DNA from: Ramlibacter sp.
GTDB taxonomy: Bacteria > Pseudomonadota > Gammaproteobacteria > Burkholderiales > Burkholderiaceae_C
DNA length: 50,135 nucleotides
Direction of reading: 5' to 3'
Assembly: GCA_028292245.1 (NCBI GenBank)
Contig: JAQGMS010000028.1
Location: 1-50,135, forward strand
A program made the position numbers and the translations under genes. Below are positions 16,248-26,808 of this stretch, piece after piece (position 1 is the first letter of the stretch; each line of letters starts with the position of its first letter). The notes beneath the pieces were generated by a model that was given only the letters and a program-made list of their open reading frames with translations, was not told the origin of the DNA and ran no database searches.

Positions 16248-17303
16248 ATGGCAAAAACTTTTCCAGCAGCGGCGCTGCGCACGCAGGTCGCCACTATCAT
16301 CGCGGCGGCAGGCAGCAAGCCCGAGGAAGCGCGCACCGTGGCCGACAACCTGGTGCTGGCCAACCTGAGCGGGCACGACTCGCACGGCGTCGGGATGGTT
16401 CCGCGTTATGTCGACGCGGTGCTCGAAGGCGGGTTGAAGCCGAACGCCAGCGCGAAGGTCAGCCTGGACGGCGGTTCGCTGCTGTCGCTGGACGGCCGGC
16501 GCGGCTACGGCCAGGTCGTGGGCGAGCAGGCGATGGCGCTGGGCATGGCCCGCGCCAAGGAGTCGGGAAGCTGCATCCTGGCGCTGGCCAACGCGCACCA
16601 TCTCGGCCGCATCGGGCATTTCGCCGAGATGGCCGTGGGACATGGACTGGTCGCGATTCATTTCGTCAACGTGCAATCGCGGCCGGTGGTGGCGCCCTGG
16701 GGCGGCGCCGACGGACGCTACGGCACCAACCCTTGCTGCATCGGCGTGCCCCTGAAGGGCCGGCCGCCATTCGTGCTGGATTTCGCGACCAGCCGGGTCG
16801 CGCAAGGAAAGATGCGCGTCGCCCACAACGAGGGCCGCCAGGTCGAGCCGGGTTACCTGATCGATGAAAGCGGGCATCCCACCACCGATCCGGGCGTGGT
16901 GGTCGTGCCGCAGGCCAACGGCCTGTTCGGCGCACTGATGGCGTTCGGCGAGCACAAGGGCTACGGCCTGGCTGTCGCGTGCGAGTTGCTGGGCGGTGCG
17001 CTGACGGGAACGGGCACCTGGCACCAGCCGGCCGACAACCGGCGGTCCGTGATCAACGGCATGCTCTCCATCCTGATCGATCCGCAAAAGCTGGGAACAC
17101 GCGCCAGCTTCGAGAAAGAGGCGCTGGCCTTCGTGGATTGGCTCAAGCAAAGCCCGCCGGCGCCCGGCTCGGACGGCGTGCGCATCGCCGGCGAGCCCGA
17201 GCGCGCGGCACGCGTCAAGCGAGAGAAGGAAGGCATCGCGATCGATGACACGACCTGGGCCGAGATCGTCGCCGCCGGCGCCAAGGTGGGCTGCGCGATT
17301 TGA
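16248..17303 (+). CDS. Ldh2-family malate/L-lactate/ureidoglycolate-type dehydrogenase
   Basis: A 351-residue NAD(P)-dependent oxidoreductase of the non-Rossmann Ldh2 fold. Visible signatures are NLSGHDSHGVGMVPRYV near residues 36-52 with the catalytic histidine, NAHHLGRIGHFAEMA, GTNPCCIGVPL, FVLDFATSRVAQGK and EHKGYGLAVACELLGGALTG. It is last in the rightward operon. Its role could be to oxidise the hydroxy acid released by the FAH hydrolase (for instance L-lactate to pyruvate) or to oxidise or reduce an upstream intermediate; sequence alone does not decide. The downstream region is a repeat element rather than a clear terminator. Confidence 0.92.
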   Translation: MAKTFPAAALRTQVATIIAAAGSKPEEARTVADNLVLANLSGHDSHGVGMVPRYVDAVLEGGLKPNASAKVSLDGGSLLSLDGRRGYGQVVGEQAMALGMARAKESGSCILALANAHHLGRIGHFAEMAVGHGLVAIHFVNVQSRPVVAPWGGADGRYGTNPCCIGVPLKGRPPFVLDFATSRVAQGKMRVAHNEGRQVEPGYLIDESGHPTTDPGVVVVPQANGLFGALMAFGEHKGYGLAVACELLGGALTGTGTWHQPADNRRSVINGMLSILIDPQKLGTRASFEKEALAFVDWLKQSPPAPGSDGVRIAGEPERAARVKREKEGIAIDDTTWAEIVAAGAKVGCAI

Positions 17304-17322
17304 TCTGTGGCGTTGCGTCCTT

Positions 17323-17447
17323 TTGAACGCAGAGGGCGCAGAGGATTCGCAGAGGACGCAGAGAAGGCAGAAAACAAAAAACAATGGAAATTCTTGGTAT
17401 TTCCTCTGCGATCTCTGCGTAACCTCTGCACCCTCTGCGTTCAAGAA
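17323..17447. repeat. extragenic imperfect palindrome built of CGCAGAG units
   Basis: A left arm (17323-17368) of repeated CGCAGAGG/CGCAGAGA units, an AT-rich centre, and a right arm (17403-17447) of repeated CCTCTGCG units. The outer ends mirror each other: TTGAACGCAGAGGGCGCAGAG against CTCTGCACCCTCTGCGTTCAA, with one mismatch. Elements of this type are scattered between genes in many betaproteobacteria. It sits between two convergent genes (Ldh2-type and pdeM) and could fold into a long hairpin acting as a bidirectional transcript end. Confidence 0.8.
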
Positions 17448-17460
17448 TACCTAGGCCTGC

Positions 17461-18147
17461 CTACGCAACAGGCAGCGCCGGAATCGCACGCACGACATCG
17501 TCCGCCACCGGGAATATCCGGTCGCCCGCCCGCGGCTCGATGCGGTGCATGCCGGTGAAGCTGCCGAACGCGGGCAGCACACCGATCGCGTTTTGCGGCA
17601 ACGCGCCGCTGTCGTCGCCGAACCAGAAGCATGGCAGCCGCAGGCGCTCGAAGGCGCGGCCGCTCACGCTGATGCAGGGATGCCAATGGCCCGCCAGCAC
17701 ATACGCGCCCGCCACAGGACGCGGGTGATGGCACAGCGCGAACGGGGCCAATGACAGCGGCTCGTCGACAACCGTGATGCCCAGGCTGGACGGGGGATCT
17801 CCGGCGCGGTCGTCGTGGTTCCCGCGCACCAGCGTGAGTTCGAGGCCGGCATGGCCGGCCCGCCAGCGATTCAAGGCATCGAGCGTGGGCGCCGCGTGCG
17901 AGCGCCGCGAGTGCAGGAAGTCGCCCAGGAAGACGACGTGCCGGGCCTGCGTTTCGGCCAGCACGGCGGACAGTTCGTCCAGGGTTTCCGTGGTGGTGCC
18001 TTGCGGCACCGGCACGCCGAGCTTGCGAAAGCTCACCGCCTTGCCGAAATGGGCGTCGGCGATCAACAGGGTTTGCGAGTCCGCCAACAGGGCCGCACCG
18101 CTGGGATGCAGCACGACGTCGGCCTCTGCGACGCGGATTCTGAGCAT
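17461..18147 (-). CDS. pdeM: PdeM-type ligase-associated metallophosphoesterase
   Basis: A 228-residue calcineurin-like metallophosphoesterase starting MLRIRVAEADVVLHPSGAAL. Metal-binding motifs are present in order: LLIADAHFGKA (D-x-H), VVFLGDFLHSR (GD), TLVRGNHDD (GNHD), ALCHHP (H) and LAGHWHPCISV (GHxH). The AHFGKA and SFRKLG context and the length match PdeM, a ligase-associated DNA damage response endonuclease usually encoded with an Lhr-type helicase and ATP-dependent ligase. None of these partners is in the window; slmA precedes it and a palindromic repeat follows. ATG 18147 removes an upstream in-frame stretch that runs through the hairpin and into slmA. Confidence 0.85.
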   Translation of the reverse strand: MLRIRVAEADVVLHPSGAALLADSQTLLIADAHFGKAVSFRKLGVPVPQGTTTETLDELSAVLAETQARHVVFLGDFLHSRRSHAAPTLDALNRWRAGHAGLELTLVRGNHDDRAGDPPSSLGITVVDEPLSLAPFALCHHPRPVAGAYVLAGHWHPCISVSGRAFERLRLPCFWFGDDSGALPQNAIGVLPAFGSFTGMHRIEPRAGDRIFPVADDVVRAIPALPVA

Positions 18148-18165
18148 GGGGAAGCCCTCACCCTG

Positions 18166-18187
18166 CCCCTCTCCCAGCGGGAGAGGG
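18166..18187. repeat. short palindromic repeat CCCTCTCCC-AGC-GGGAGAGGG
   Basis: Perfect 9-base arms (18167-18175 and 18179-18187) around a 3-base loop, preceded by CTCACCCTGC. This is a widespread intergenic repeat in Burkholderiales and Xanthomonadales. It lies between the slmA stop and the pdeM start. It lacks a T-tract on either side, so if it ends or shields transcripts it does not do so as a standard intrinsic terminator. Confidence 0.75.
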
Positions 18188-18193
18188 AACAGG

Positions 18194-18835
18194 TCAAAGC
18201 ATGCGGGCCAGGCTGGCTTCCAGGTGCTCGGACGGCGCCCGCTTGAAGCCCGAGCGCGCGAAACGCTGCAGGCGCCCGACCACGAAAGCGGTGAGCATCG
18301 AGGCGCGCACCTGGGCGTCGAGGCTGGGCGTGGCCGAGCCATCGCCATCGGCCGCGCTGCGCAGGCTTTGCTTGAGCGTGGACTCGATCTTGTCGAAGAA
18401 CTGGTTCATGCGCTGCTGCAGGCGCTCGTTCTCGAACACCAGCGCGTCGCCCACCATCACGCGGGTCATGCCAGGGTTCTTCTCGGCGAACTGCAGCAGC
18501 ATGGCGACGGTCTTGGCGGCCTGCGGGCTGCCCGCTGGCTCGCGCTCGCCGATCTGGTTGACCAGGGTGAATACGCTTTGCTCGATGAATTCGATCAACC
18601 CCTCGAACATCTGCGCCTTGCTGGCGAAGTGGCGGTAAAGCGCCGCTTCACTCACGTCGAGACGGGCGGCCAGCGCCGCCGTGGTGATGCGTTCCGCGCC
18701 CGGCTGCTGCAGCATCGTGGCCAACGCCTCGAGGATTTGCACGCGGCGCTCGCCGGGCTTGGGACGCTTGCGCGTCGGCGTCGCCGCGTCTTGGGCGAGA
18801 GGGGAATCGGGGCTGCTGAACTCGGCGTCGGGCAT
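18194..18835 (-). CDS. slmA: nucleoid occlusion factor SlmA (TetR fold)
   Basis: A 213-residue TetR-type protein that binds chromosomal SlmA sites and blocks FtsZ ring assembly over the nucleoid. The helix-turn-helix region GERRVQILEALATMLQQPG, ITTAALAARLDVSEAALYRH and FASKAQMFEGLIEFIEQSVF is near-diagnostic of SlmA, as opposed to ligand-sensing TetR repressors. ATG 18835 is chosen; an upstream TTG at 18844 is weaker. It has a polar, proline-rich N-terminal tail of about 25 residues. It follows the sensor kinase gene after 64 bases in the same direction. Confidence 0.93.
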   Translation of the reverse strand: MPDAEFSSPDSPLAQDAATPTRKRPKPGERRVQILEALATMLQQPGAERITTAALAARLDVSEAALYRHFASKAQMFEGLIEFIEQSVFTLVNQIGEREPAGSPQAAKTVAMLLQFAEKNPGMTRVMVGDALVFENERLQQRMNQFFDKIESTLKQSLRSAADGDGSATPSLDAQVRASMLTAFVVGRLQRFARSGFKRAPSEHLEASLARML

Positions 18836-18899
18836 GGGTTTCAAAATGTTATTGGTGATTCTCGCACAGCCCAGGCTAGGGTTTTCGCCAAGTGCGCGC

Positions 18900-20327
18900 T
18901 TACCCCGCGAAGGTCAAAGAAACCTTCAGTCCACGCTGGCCGGCACCGGTCTGCAACTCGAGATGGCCGTGGTGCACACGAGCGATCTCGTCCGCAATCG
19001 CAAGACCCAGGCCATTGCCTTCGCCTTGGGTACCCTTGACCCGGTAGAAGCGCTCGAGCACGCGCTGGCGCTCGCCGCCGGCGACGCCGGGACCGTCGTC
19101 CTCGACTTCGAGAAACGCCAGCGCATCGCGCTGGCCGCAACGGATCGTCACGGTGCCGCCCTCGGGCGTGTACTTGACGGCGTTGTCCACCAGGTTGCCC
19201 AGCAGTTCGCGCAGCAGCCAGTCGTGGCCCATCACTTGCGCGGGCTGCGCATCCAGCCCGAGGTCGATGCGCTTGGCCGTGGCGGCGTCCAGGTGGGCCT
19301 CGAGGCTCGACTCGCACAGCTCCTTCAGCTCGACTCGCTGCATCGGCTGCGCCTGCATGGTGCGCGAGTCTGCCCGCGACAGCGCCAACAGCTGGTTGGC
19401 CAGTTGCGAAGTGCGACGGGTCGCGCCGCGCAATTTGTTGACTTGTTCGGCGCGCAATTGCACCGTGCCGTCGGCCCTGCCGGGCGCGTTGGCGGCCTGA
19501 GCCCAGGCTTCGACCTGTGCCTGCAGGCCAGCCAGCGGCGTGCGCAACTGGTGCGCGGCGTCGGCGATGAAGCGCCGCTGGCTCTCGGCCTGCGCATTCA
19601 CCAGTCCGAACAGCCGGTTCAGCGAGTTCACCAGCGGCCGCACCTCTTCCGGCGACGCGCGCTCGTCGATGGCGCTCAAGTCACGAGGCGACCGGCGTTC
19701 GACCGCCTCCCTCAATTCCAGCAGGGGCTTGAGCGCCCGCTCGACCGCCCAGCGCACCGCGAACGCGGCGGCGGCCACCAGCACCAGGTTGGGCAGCAGC
19801 ACCTTGAACAGGATGGAACGCGCCCACTGCTGGCGCGGATCGGCGCCGTCCGCCAGCACCACCACCACCTCGCCCAGCACGGTCTGCTGGCGCTGGCGCA
19901 CGATGCGCCAGGTCACGCCGAGGTTCTCTTCGCTGTGGAATTCGGGTTCCGGCGTGGTGGGGGGCAACCCGCCGAGCCAGGGTTCGCCGCGCAGGACCTT
20001 GCCGTCGGCGTCCGAGATCGCGTAGGCGGAATGGTCGGGCGTGCTCTTCAGAAATTCCTCGACCGCGGGCGCCAGCAGCAGGATCGGGGGGTCGCCGCGC
20101 TTCATGCCTTCGCCGATCACCGAGTCCGCCAGCAACGGCACCAGCGCCTGCAAGCGCTGGTCCTGCTGCAGGGCCACGTTGTCGGCGGAGCGATAGTCGA
20201 ACCAGGCGTTGAGCAGCGCCAGCAGGATCAGGGGCGTGATCAGCATCACCAGCAGCCGCCGGCGCAGGCCCGAGGCCATGCCCAGGGCGTCGCTGCCGCG
20301 CGGGGGGCGGCGCACCGTGGTGCTCAT
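18900..20327 (-). CDS. sensor histidine kinase (TctE/QseC type)
   Basis: A 475-residue membrane kinase: TM1 about residues 24-42, periplasmic 2CSK_N-like sensor about 43-173, TM2 about 174-196, short HAMP-like linker, then the phosphoacceptor H259 in ADAAHQLRTPLAGL. The ATPase domain has N box LLGNLVDNAVKYTPEGG, DDGPGV and GNGLGLAIADEIA. Its start lies 10 bases after the response-regulator stop, so it is that regulator's partner. The TctE group senses tricarboxylates in some bacteria, but no tripartite transporter set is adjacent, so the signal is unknown. Confidence 0.93.
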   Translation of the reverse strand: MSTTVRRPPRGSDALGMASGLRRRLLVMLITPLILLALLNAWFDYRSADNVALQQDQRLQALVPLLADSVIGEGMKRGDPPILLLAPAVEEFLKSTPDHSAYAISDADGKVLRGEPWLGGLPPTTPEPEFHSEENLGVTWRIVRQRQQTVLGEVVVVLADGADPRQQWARSILFKVLLPNLVLVAAAAFAVRWAVERALKPLLELREAVERRSPRDLSAIDERASPEEVRPLVNSLNRLFGLVNAQAESQRRFIADAAHQLRTPLAGLQAQVEAWAQAANAPGRADGTVQLRAEQVNKLRGATRRTSQLANQLLALSRADSRTMQAQPMQRVELKELCESSLEAHLDAATAKRIDLGLDAQPAQVMGHDWLLRELLGNLVDNAVKYTPEGGTVTIRCGQRDALAFLEVEDDGPGVAGGERQRVLERFYRVKGTQGEGNGLGLAIADEIARVHHGHLELQTGAGQRGLKVSLTFAG

Positions 20328-20337
20328 GGGCGGCGCA

Positions 20338-21027
20338 TCACTCGGTCAGTTCGAGCCGGTAGCCGAAGCCCCGGATCGAGCGCAGGGCGACGCCGTGCGG
20401 CTCCAGCTTACCGCGCAGGCGGGAGATGTAGACCTCCACGGCGTTGGGCGTGATCTCCTTGTCCCAGCCGGTCAGGGCCTGCAGCAGCTTGTCCTTGCTG
20501 GCCGGCTTGGGGGCGTTGATCAGCAGGTACTCCATCACCGTCCACTCGCGCGGCCCCAGTTCGATGAGGTGCGACTGGCCGTCCTTGCGCGCCGTGGCCC
20601 GGCGATTCGCCGTATCCAGCTCGATCGGGCCGAACGACAGCACCGCGGTGGTCGCGGCTTGCGAACGGCGCAGCAGCGCGCGCAGCCGCGCCAGCAATTC
20701 GGGCAGCTCGAACGGCTTGATCATGTAGTCGTCGGCGCCCAGGTCCAGGCCCTGCACCCTGTCGTGCAAGGCGTCGCGGGCGGTGAGGATCAACACCGGC
20801 ATCGCCGGGCTGGCCATCTCGGCGCGGCGCAGGCGCTTGGTCAGCTCCAGCCCGTCCATGTGCGGCAGGCCGATGTCGATGATGGCCGCGTCGAAGACCT
20901 CGGTGCGCAGCACCTCCTCCGCGCGTTCGCCGGTGCCGACCCAGTCCACCGCGTAGCCGGCGTCGGTCAGGCCCAGTTTGATGCCGCTGGCCACCATCAC
21001 ATCGTCTTCGACCAGCAGCAGGCGCAT
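20338..21027 (-). CDS. OmpR-family response regulator (TctD/QseB type)
   Basis: A 229-residue regulator. The receiver domain has the acidic pair in LLLVEDDV, phosphoacceptor D51 in AAIIDIGLPHMDG, T in LILTARD and K in DYMIKPFELPEL. The C-terminal winged helix has LGPREWTVMEYLLINAPKPA and ALTGWDKEITPNAVEVYISR, ending SIRGFGYRLE. It lies 7 bases after argB and 10 before the kinase gene, so argB, regulator and kinase may be co-transcribed. Confidence 0.94.
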   Translation of the reverse strand: MRLLLVEDDVMVASGIKLGLTDAGYAVDWVGTGERAEEVLRTEVFDAAIIDIGLPHMDGLELTKRLRRAEMASPAMPVLILTARDALHDRVQGLDLGADDYMIKPFELPELLARLRALLRRSQAATTAVLSFGPIELDTANRRATARKDGQSHLIELGPREWTVMEYLLINAPKPASKDKLLQALTGWDKEITPNAVEVYISRLRGKLEPHGVALRSIRGFGYRLELTE

Positions 21028-21034
21028 GTGAACC

Positions 21035-23078
<2,044 letters not shown>

Positions 23079-23109
23079 GGCGCGAATTGTCGTGGTTTTT
23101 GCAGGCAGC

Positions 23110-23907
23110 TCAGCCGGGGCTGCTGGCGGCGACGTAACGCCAGAGCACAGGCCCCGACCACAGGCGCCCCAGGCTGTACAGGTGCCACGCCAGCTGGCGC
23201 CCCGGCCAGCGGCTGCGGCGCATGGCCTGGTGGACCACGGCGGCGGCGGCGCGCCGCAGGGACAAGCCGGCCAGCCGCAGCCTCAGGCAGAAGTCCGTGT
23301 CCTCGCAATACATGAAGAAACCCTCGTCGAACCCGCCGAGCTGGCGCCAGACCGCGGCCGGTACCAGCCAGAACGCGGCGCTGACCCAATCGACGCGGCG
23401 CTGCGGCTGCTTCAACAGGTGCCGGCGCAAAAGGGCGACGGGCGTCACCGCCTCGCGTTCGTTGTCCTGGCGGCTGCCGTCGGGATTGAGCAGGGTGGGG
23501 TAGGCCAGGCCGGCGCCGGGGGCGGCGGCCTCCTGGACCAACGCTTGCCACAACTGCGGCCCCGCCAGTTCGATGTCGGGGTTGAGCACGCAGAAGAAGT
23601 CGGACGAGCAGTGCTGGAACGCGCGGTTGTGGTTGGCGCCGAAGCCTGCGGGCTGCGAATTGAACAGTTCGGTAAAACGGAACGGCCAGCCCTGTTCGGG
23701 CGGCTGCAGCGGCCGCGCGCCCAGGTTGTGCGTGACGATGCAGTGCTCGATCCAGCCGCCATGGCCGTCGCACAATTGCGCCAGCAAGTGCGCGACCATG
23801 TCGGCGTGGTCATGGCTCACCACCGAGACGGTGATGCGAGGGCTCGCCGCAGGGGCGCCAGCAGGGGGGGCACTTACAATCAGGGGGGCCAAGCAGGGCT
23901 TTACCAA
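23110..23907 (-). CDS. family 2 glycosyltransferase (rhamnosyltransferase-like)
   Basis: About 265 residues. The GT-A fold starts at ITVSVVSHDHADMVAHLLA, with FGANHNRAFQHCSSDFFCVL before the metal-binding motif NPDIEL (DxD-like), and later FFMYCEDTDFCLRLRLAG with the ED acceptor motif common in rhamnosyl and mannosyl GT2 enzymes. The start is uncertain: no ATG or GTG precedes the first strand, so TTG 23907 (or TTG 23892) is needed. The first codons run through C6 and C7 tracts. It is divergent from rfbB with only 12 bases between, so a dTDP-rhamnose donor is plausible. Confidence 0.82.
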   Translation of the reverse strand: MVKPCLAPLIVSAPPAGAPAASPRITVSVVSHDHADMVAHLLAQLCDGHGGWIEHCIVTHNLGARPLQPPEQGWPFRFTELFNSQPAGFGANHNRAFQHCSSDFFCVLNPDIELAGPQLWQALVQEAAAPGAGLAYPTLLNPDGSRQDNEREAVTPVALLRRHLLKQPQRRVDWVSAAFWLVPAAVWRQLGGFDEGFFMYCEDTDFCLRLRLAGLSLRRAAAAVVHQAMRRSRWPGRQLAWHLYSLGRLWSGPVLWRYVAASSPG

Positions 23908-23919
23908 CAGGGAAAACTC

Positions 23920-24993
23920 ATGATTCTAGTGACGGGCGGATGCGGCTTCATCGGATCGGCGTTCGTGCTCGGATGGCTGCAGGACCGGGACGAGCCCGTC
24001 CTCAACCTCGATTTGCTGACTTATGCCGGCCATCCCGGCAATCTCCAGGCCGTTTCCGGGGACCCGCGCTACCTGTTCGTTCGCGGCGATATCGGCGACC
24101 AGCAGCTGGTGGAGCGCCTGCTGGCCGAGCATCGCCCCCGTGCCATCGTGAACTTCGCGGCCGAGAGCCACGTCGACCGTTCGATCTCCGGCCCGCTGGC
24201 CTTCGCCCAGACCAACGTCGTCGGGACGCTGAAACTGCTGGAAGCCGTGAACGCGTACTGGCGCGCGCTGCCGGCGCCGGCCCAGGCCGACTTTCGCTTC
24301 CTGCATGTCTCCACCGACGAAGTGTTCGGCTCGCTCGCCGCCGATGCGCCAGCGTTCTCGGAAAGCCACCGCTACGAGCCCAACAGCCCCTATTCGGCCT
24401 CGAAGGCGGCGTCGGACCACTTCGTGCGGGCCTGGCACCACACGTTCGGGCTGCCCACCCTGACCACCAACTGCTCCAACAATTACGGGCCGCGCCAATT
24501 TCCGGAAAAACTGATCCCGCTGATCATCCACAACGCGCTGCGGGGCAAGCCGCTGCCGGTGTATGGCGACGGCCGGCAGGTGCGCGACTGGCTGCATGTG
24601 GACGACCACTGCCTGGCGCTGCGGGCGGTGCTGGCCACGGGCCGGCCCGGCGAGAGCTACAACATCGGCGGCCGTTCGGAGCGCGCCAACCTCGACGTGG
24701 TGCATGCCATCTGCGGCGCGCTCGACCGTTTGCGGCCGCGTCCCGGCGGTGCCCCGCATGCCGAGCTGGTGACCCACGTCAAGGACCGGCCGGGCCACGA
24801 CCGCCGCTACGCGATCGACGACGGCAAGATCGCCGGCGAGCTCGGCTGGCAGCCGCGGGTCGGGTTCGAAGAAGGAATTCGCGGCACGGTGCAGTGGTAC
24901 CTGGACAACCAGGCCTGGGTCGAGTCGGTCACCAGTGGCAGCTACCGCGACTGGGTGAGCCAGCAGTACACGGGGCTGGCGACCGCGGCATGA
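23920..24993 (+). CDS. rfbB: dTDP-glucose 4,6-dehydratase
   Basis: A 357-residue extended SDR, second enzyme of dTDP-L-rhamnose synthesis. MILVTGGCGFIGSAFVLGWL carries the NAD loop; NFAAESHVDRSI and HVSTDEVFGSL bring the T, D and E catalytic residues; YSASKAASDHFV holds the Y-x-x-x-K pair, followed by NNYGPRQFPEKLIPL. ATG 23920 (GGGAAAA just upstream) is used because the sequence before it is in the divergent glycosyltransferase. The stop overlaps the rfbD start as ATGA. Confidence 0.96.
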   Translation: MILVTGGCGFIGSAFVLGWLQDRDEPVLNLDLLTYAGHPGNLQAVSGDPRYLFVRGDIGDQQLVERLLAEHRPRAIVNFAAESHVDRSISGPLAFAQTNVVGTLKLLEAVNAYWRALPAPAQADFRFLHVSTDEVFGSLAADAPAFSESHRYEPNSPYSASKAASDHFVRAWHHTFGLPTLTTNCSNNYGPRQFPEKLIPLIIHNALRGKPLPVYGDGRQVRDWLHVDDHCLALRAVLATGRPGESYNIGGRSERANLDVVHAICGALDRLRPRPGGAPHAELVTHVKDRPGHDRRYAIDDGKIAGELGWQPRVGFEEGIRGTVQWYLDNQAWVESVTSGSYRDWVSQQYTGLATAA

Positions 24994-25892
24994 AGATCCT
25001 GCTGCTCGGCTCGAACGGCCAGCTCGGCTGGCAATTGCGCCGCAGCCTCTCGGTGGTCGGCGAGGTCATCGCGTTGACACGCGGCAGCAAGCCGCTGTGC
25101 GGTGACCTCGCCCGCTCTGACGAACTGGCGCGCACGGTGCAGGCGGTGGCGCCCGACATCATCGTGAATGCCGCCGCCTACACGGCCGTGGACAAGGCGG
25201 AAAGCGAGCGCGACGCGGCATTCGCCATCAACGCTGCGGCCTGCGAAGTGCTGGCGGCACAGGCCGCCAAATTGGGTGCCTGGCTGGTCCACTACTCCAC
25301 CGACTATGTGTTCGACGGCAGCGGCACGCGCCCCTGGTCGGAGTCGGACGCGACGGCTCCCATCAACGTCTACGGCCAAAGCAAGCTGGCGGGTGAACAC
25401 GCCGTGACGCGCGGCGCGAAGCAGCACCTCGTGCTGCGCACCAGCTGGGTGTTCGACAGCTGGGGCCAGAATTTCCTCAAGTCGATCCTGCGCGCCGCGG
25501 CGCAGCGCGACAGCCTGAACGTGGTGTGCGACCAGTGGGGCGCGCCGACGCGCGCGGCCCTGATCGCCGACGTCACGGCGCAGATCCTGCCGCGACTGCG
25601 GCCCGAACTGGCGGGCACGTACCACCTCGCGGCGGCCGGCGAAACCAACTGGCATGAATACGCGCGGCTGGCCGTCGCCCATGCCGCCGAATGCGGCGTG
25701 AGCCTGAAAACCGGTGCGGGCCAGGTCAATCCCATTCCTGCCGCGCAATATCCGGTCGCCGCCGCCCGTCCCGGCAATTCGCGGCTCGACACCACCCGGC
25801 TGCGCGCCACCTTCGGCCTGGAACTGCCGCCCTGGCAGGACGGCGTTCGCAGCGTCGTGGCCGAACTGGCGGCCCTGGGCGCCATCCGATAG
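24990..25892 (+). CDS. rfbD: dTDP-4-dehydrorhamnose reductase
   Basis: A 300-residue NADPH-dependent SDR, last step of dTDP-L-rhamnose synthesis. [20 protein letters not shown] is the cofactor loop; [24 protein letters not shown] and [10 protein letters not shown] give the family signature and the Y-x-x-x-K pair; [16 protein letters not shown] follows. It is coupled to rfbB by a 4-base overlap. The order B, D, A, C is common in betaproteobacteria. Confidence 0.96.
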   Translation: MKILLLGSNGQLGWQLRRSLSVVGEVIALTRGSKPLCGDLARSDELARTVQAVAPDIIVNAAAYTAVDKAESERDAAFAINAAACEVLAAQAAKLGAWLVHYSTDYVFDGSGTRPWSESDATAPINVYGQSKLAGEHAVTRGAKQHLVLRTSWVFDSWGQNFLKSILRAAAQRDSLNVVCDQWGAPTRAALIADVTAQILPRLRPELAGTYHLAAAGETNWHEYARLAVAHAAECGVSLKTGAGQVNPIPAAQYPVAAARPGNSRLDTTRLRATFGLELPPWQDGVRSVVAELAALGAIR

Positions 25893-25908
25893 ACACCTCT
25901 GGACACAG

Positions 25909-26808
25909 ATGCAACAACAACAACAAACCACTGCCCGCAAGGGCATCATCCTGGCCGGCGGCAGCGGCACGCGCCTGCACCCGGCGACGCTGGCGATCTC
26001 CAAGCAGCTGTTGCCGGTCTACGACAAGCCGATGATTTATTACCCGCTGGCCACGCTGATGCTGGCCGGCATCCGGCAGGTGCTGGTCATCAGCACGCCG
26101 CAGGACACGCCCCGGTTCGAGCAGTTGCTGGGCGACGGCAGCGCCTGGGGCATGCAGATCGAATACGCCGTGCAGCCGCGCCCGGAGGGCCTCGCCCAGG
26201 CTTTCGTCATCGGCCGCGACTTCGTCGGCGGCGCGCCGAGCGCGCTGGTGCTGGGCGACAACATCTTCTACGGCCACGACCTGGTCAAGCTTTTGCACGA
26301 AGCCGACGCCCAGACCAGCGGCGCCACCGTGTTCGCCTACCACGTCAAGGACCCGGAGCGCTATGGCGTGGTGGCATTCGACGCCGATGGCAAGGCGCTG
26401 TCGATCGAGGAAAAACCGCAACGCCCGCAAAGCCGCTTCGCCGTCACCGGCCTGTACTTTTACGACAACCAGGTCTGCGACATCGCCGCCGGTGTAACAG
26501 CTTCCGCACGCGGGGAACTCGAGATCACGACGGTGAATCAAGCCTACCTCGAGCGTGGCCAGCTCAACGTCCAGACCATGGGGCGCGGTTTCGCCTGGCT
26601 CGATACGGGAACGCACGAAAGCATGCTGGAAGCGACGCAATTCATTCATACGCTGGAACAGCGGCAGGGCCTGAAGGTCGCCTGCCCGGAGGAGATCGCC
26701 TGGCGCAATGGCTGGATCGACCTGCAGCGCCTGCTCGCGCTGGCCGAGCCGATGGCCAAGAGCAGCTACGGCGTCTACCTGAACGCCATCGCCCGGGGCA
26801 CCGTGTGA
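25909..26808 (+). CDS. rfbA: glucose-1-phosphate thymidylyltransferase
   Basis: A 299-residue nucleotidyltransferase making dTDP-glucose. After the glutamine run [11 protein letters not shown], the signature [19 protein letters not shown] and [15 protein letters not shown] gives the nucleotide and catalytic residues, with [11 protein letters not shown] and [13 protein letters not shown] later. The [14 protein letters not shown] segment is also standard. The start at 25909 is the first ATG after the rfbD stop. The five-glutamine stretch encoded by a CAA run is a small simple repeat. Confidence 0.96.
   Translation: MQQQQQTTARKGIILAGGSGTRLHPATLAISKQLLPVYDKPMIYYPLATLMLAGIRQVLVISTPQDTPRFEQLLGDGSAWGMQIEYAVQPRPEGLAQAFVIGRDFVGGAPSALVLGDNIFYGHDLVKLLHEADAQTSGATVFAYHVKDPERYGVVAFDADGKALSIEEKPQRPQSRFAVTGLYFYDNQVCDIAAGVTASARGELEITTVNQAYLERGQLNVQTMGRGFAWLDTGTHESMLEATQFIHTLEQRQGLKVACPEEIAWRNGWIDLQRLLALAEPMAKSSYGVYLNAIARGTV

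Noticed and set aside
13249-16254. Very long open frame (about 1000 codons) on the minus strand
   Set aside because: It lies opposite well-supported TRAP, UxaA and related genes, and its translation is rich in histidine, arginine, glutamine and aspartate, typical of antisense reading of GC-rich codons; no family signature.
17323-17447. Possible CRISPR or simple tandem repeat
   Set aside because: The short units form mirrored arms, not direct repeats with spacers, so an extragenic palindrome is the better description.
23875-23880. TACAAT as a -10 element for rfbB
   Set aside because: No acceptable -35 sequence 16-18 bases upstream (the region is a G tract), so not listed as a promoter.
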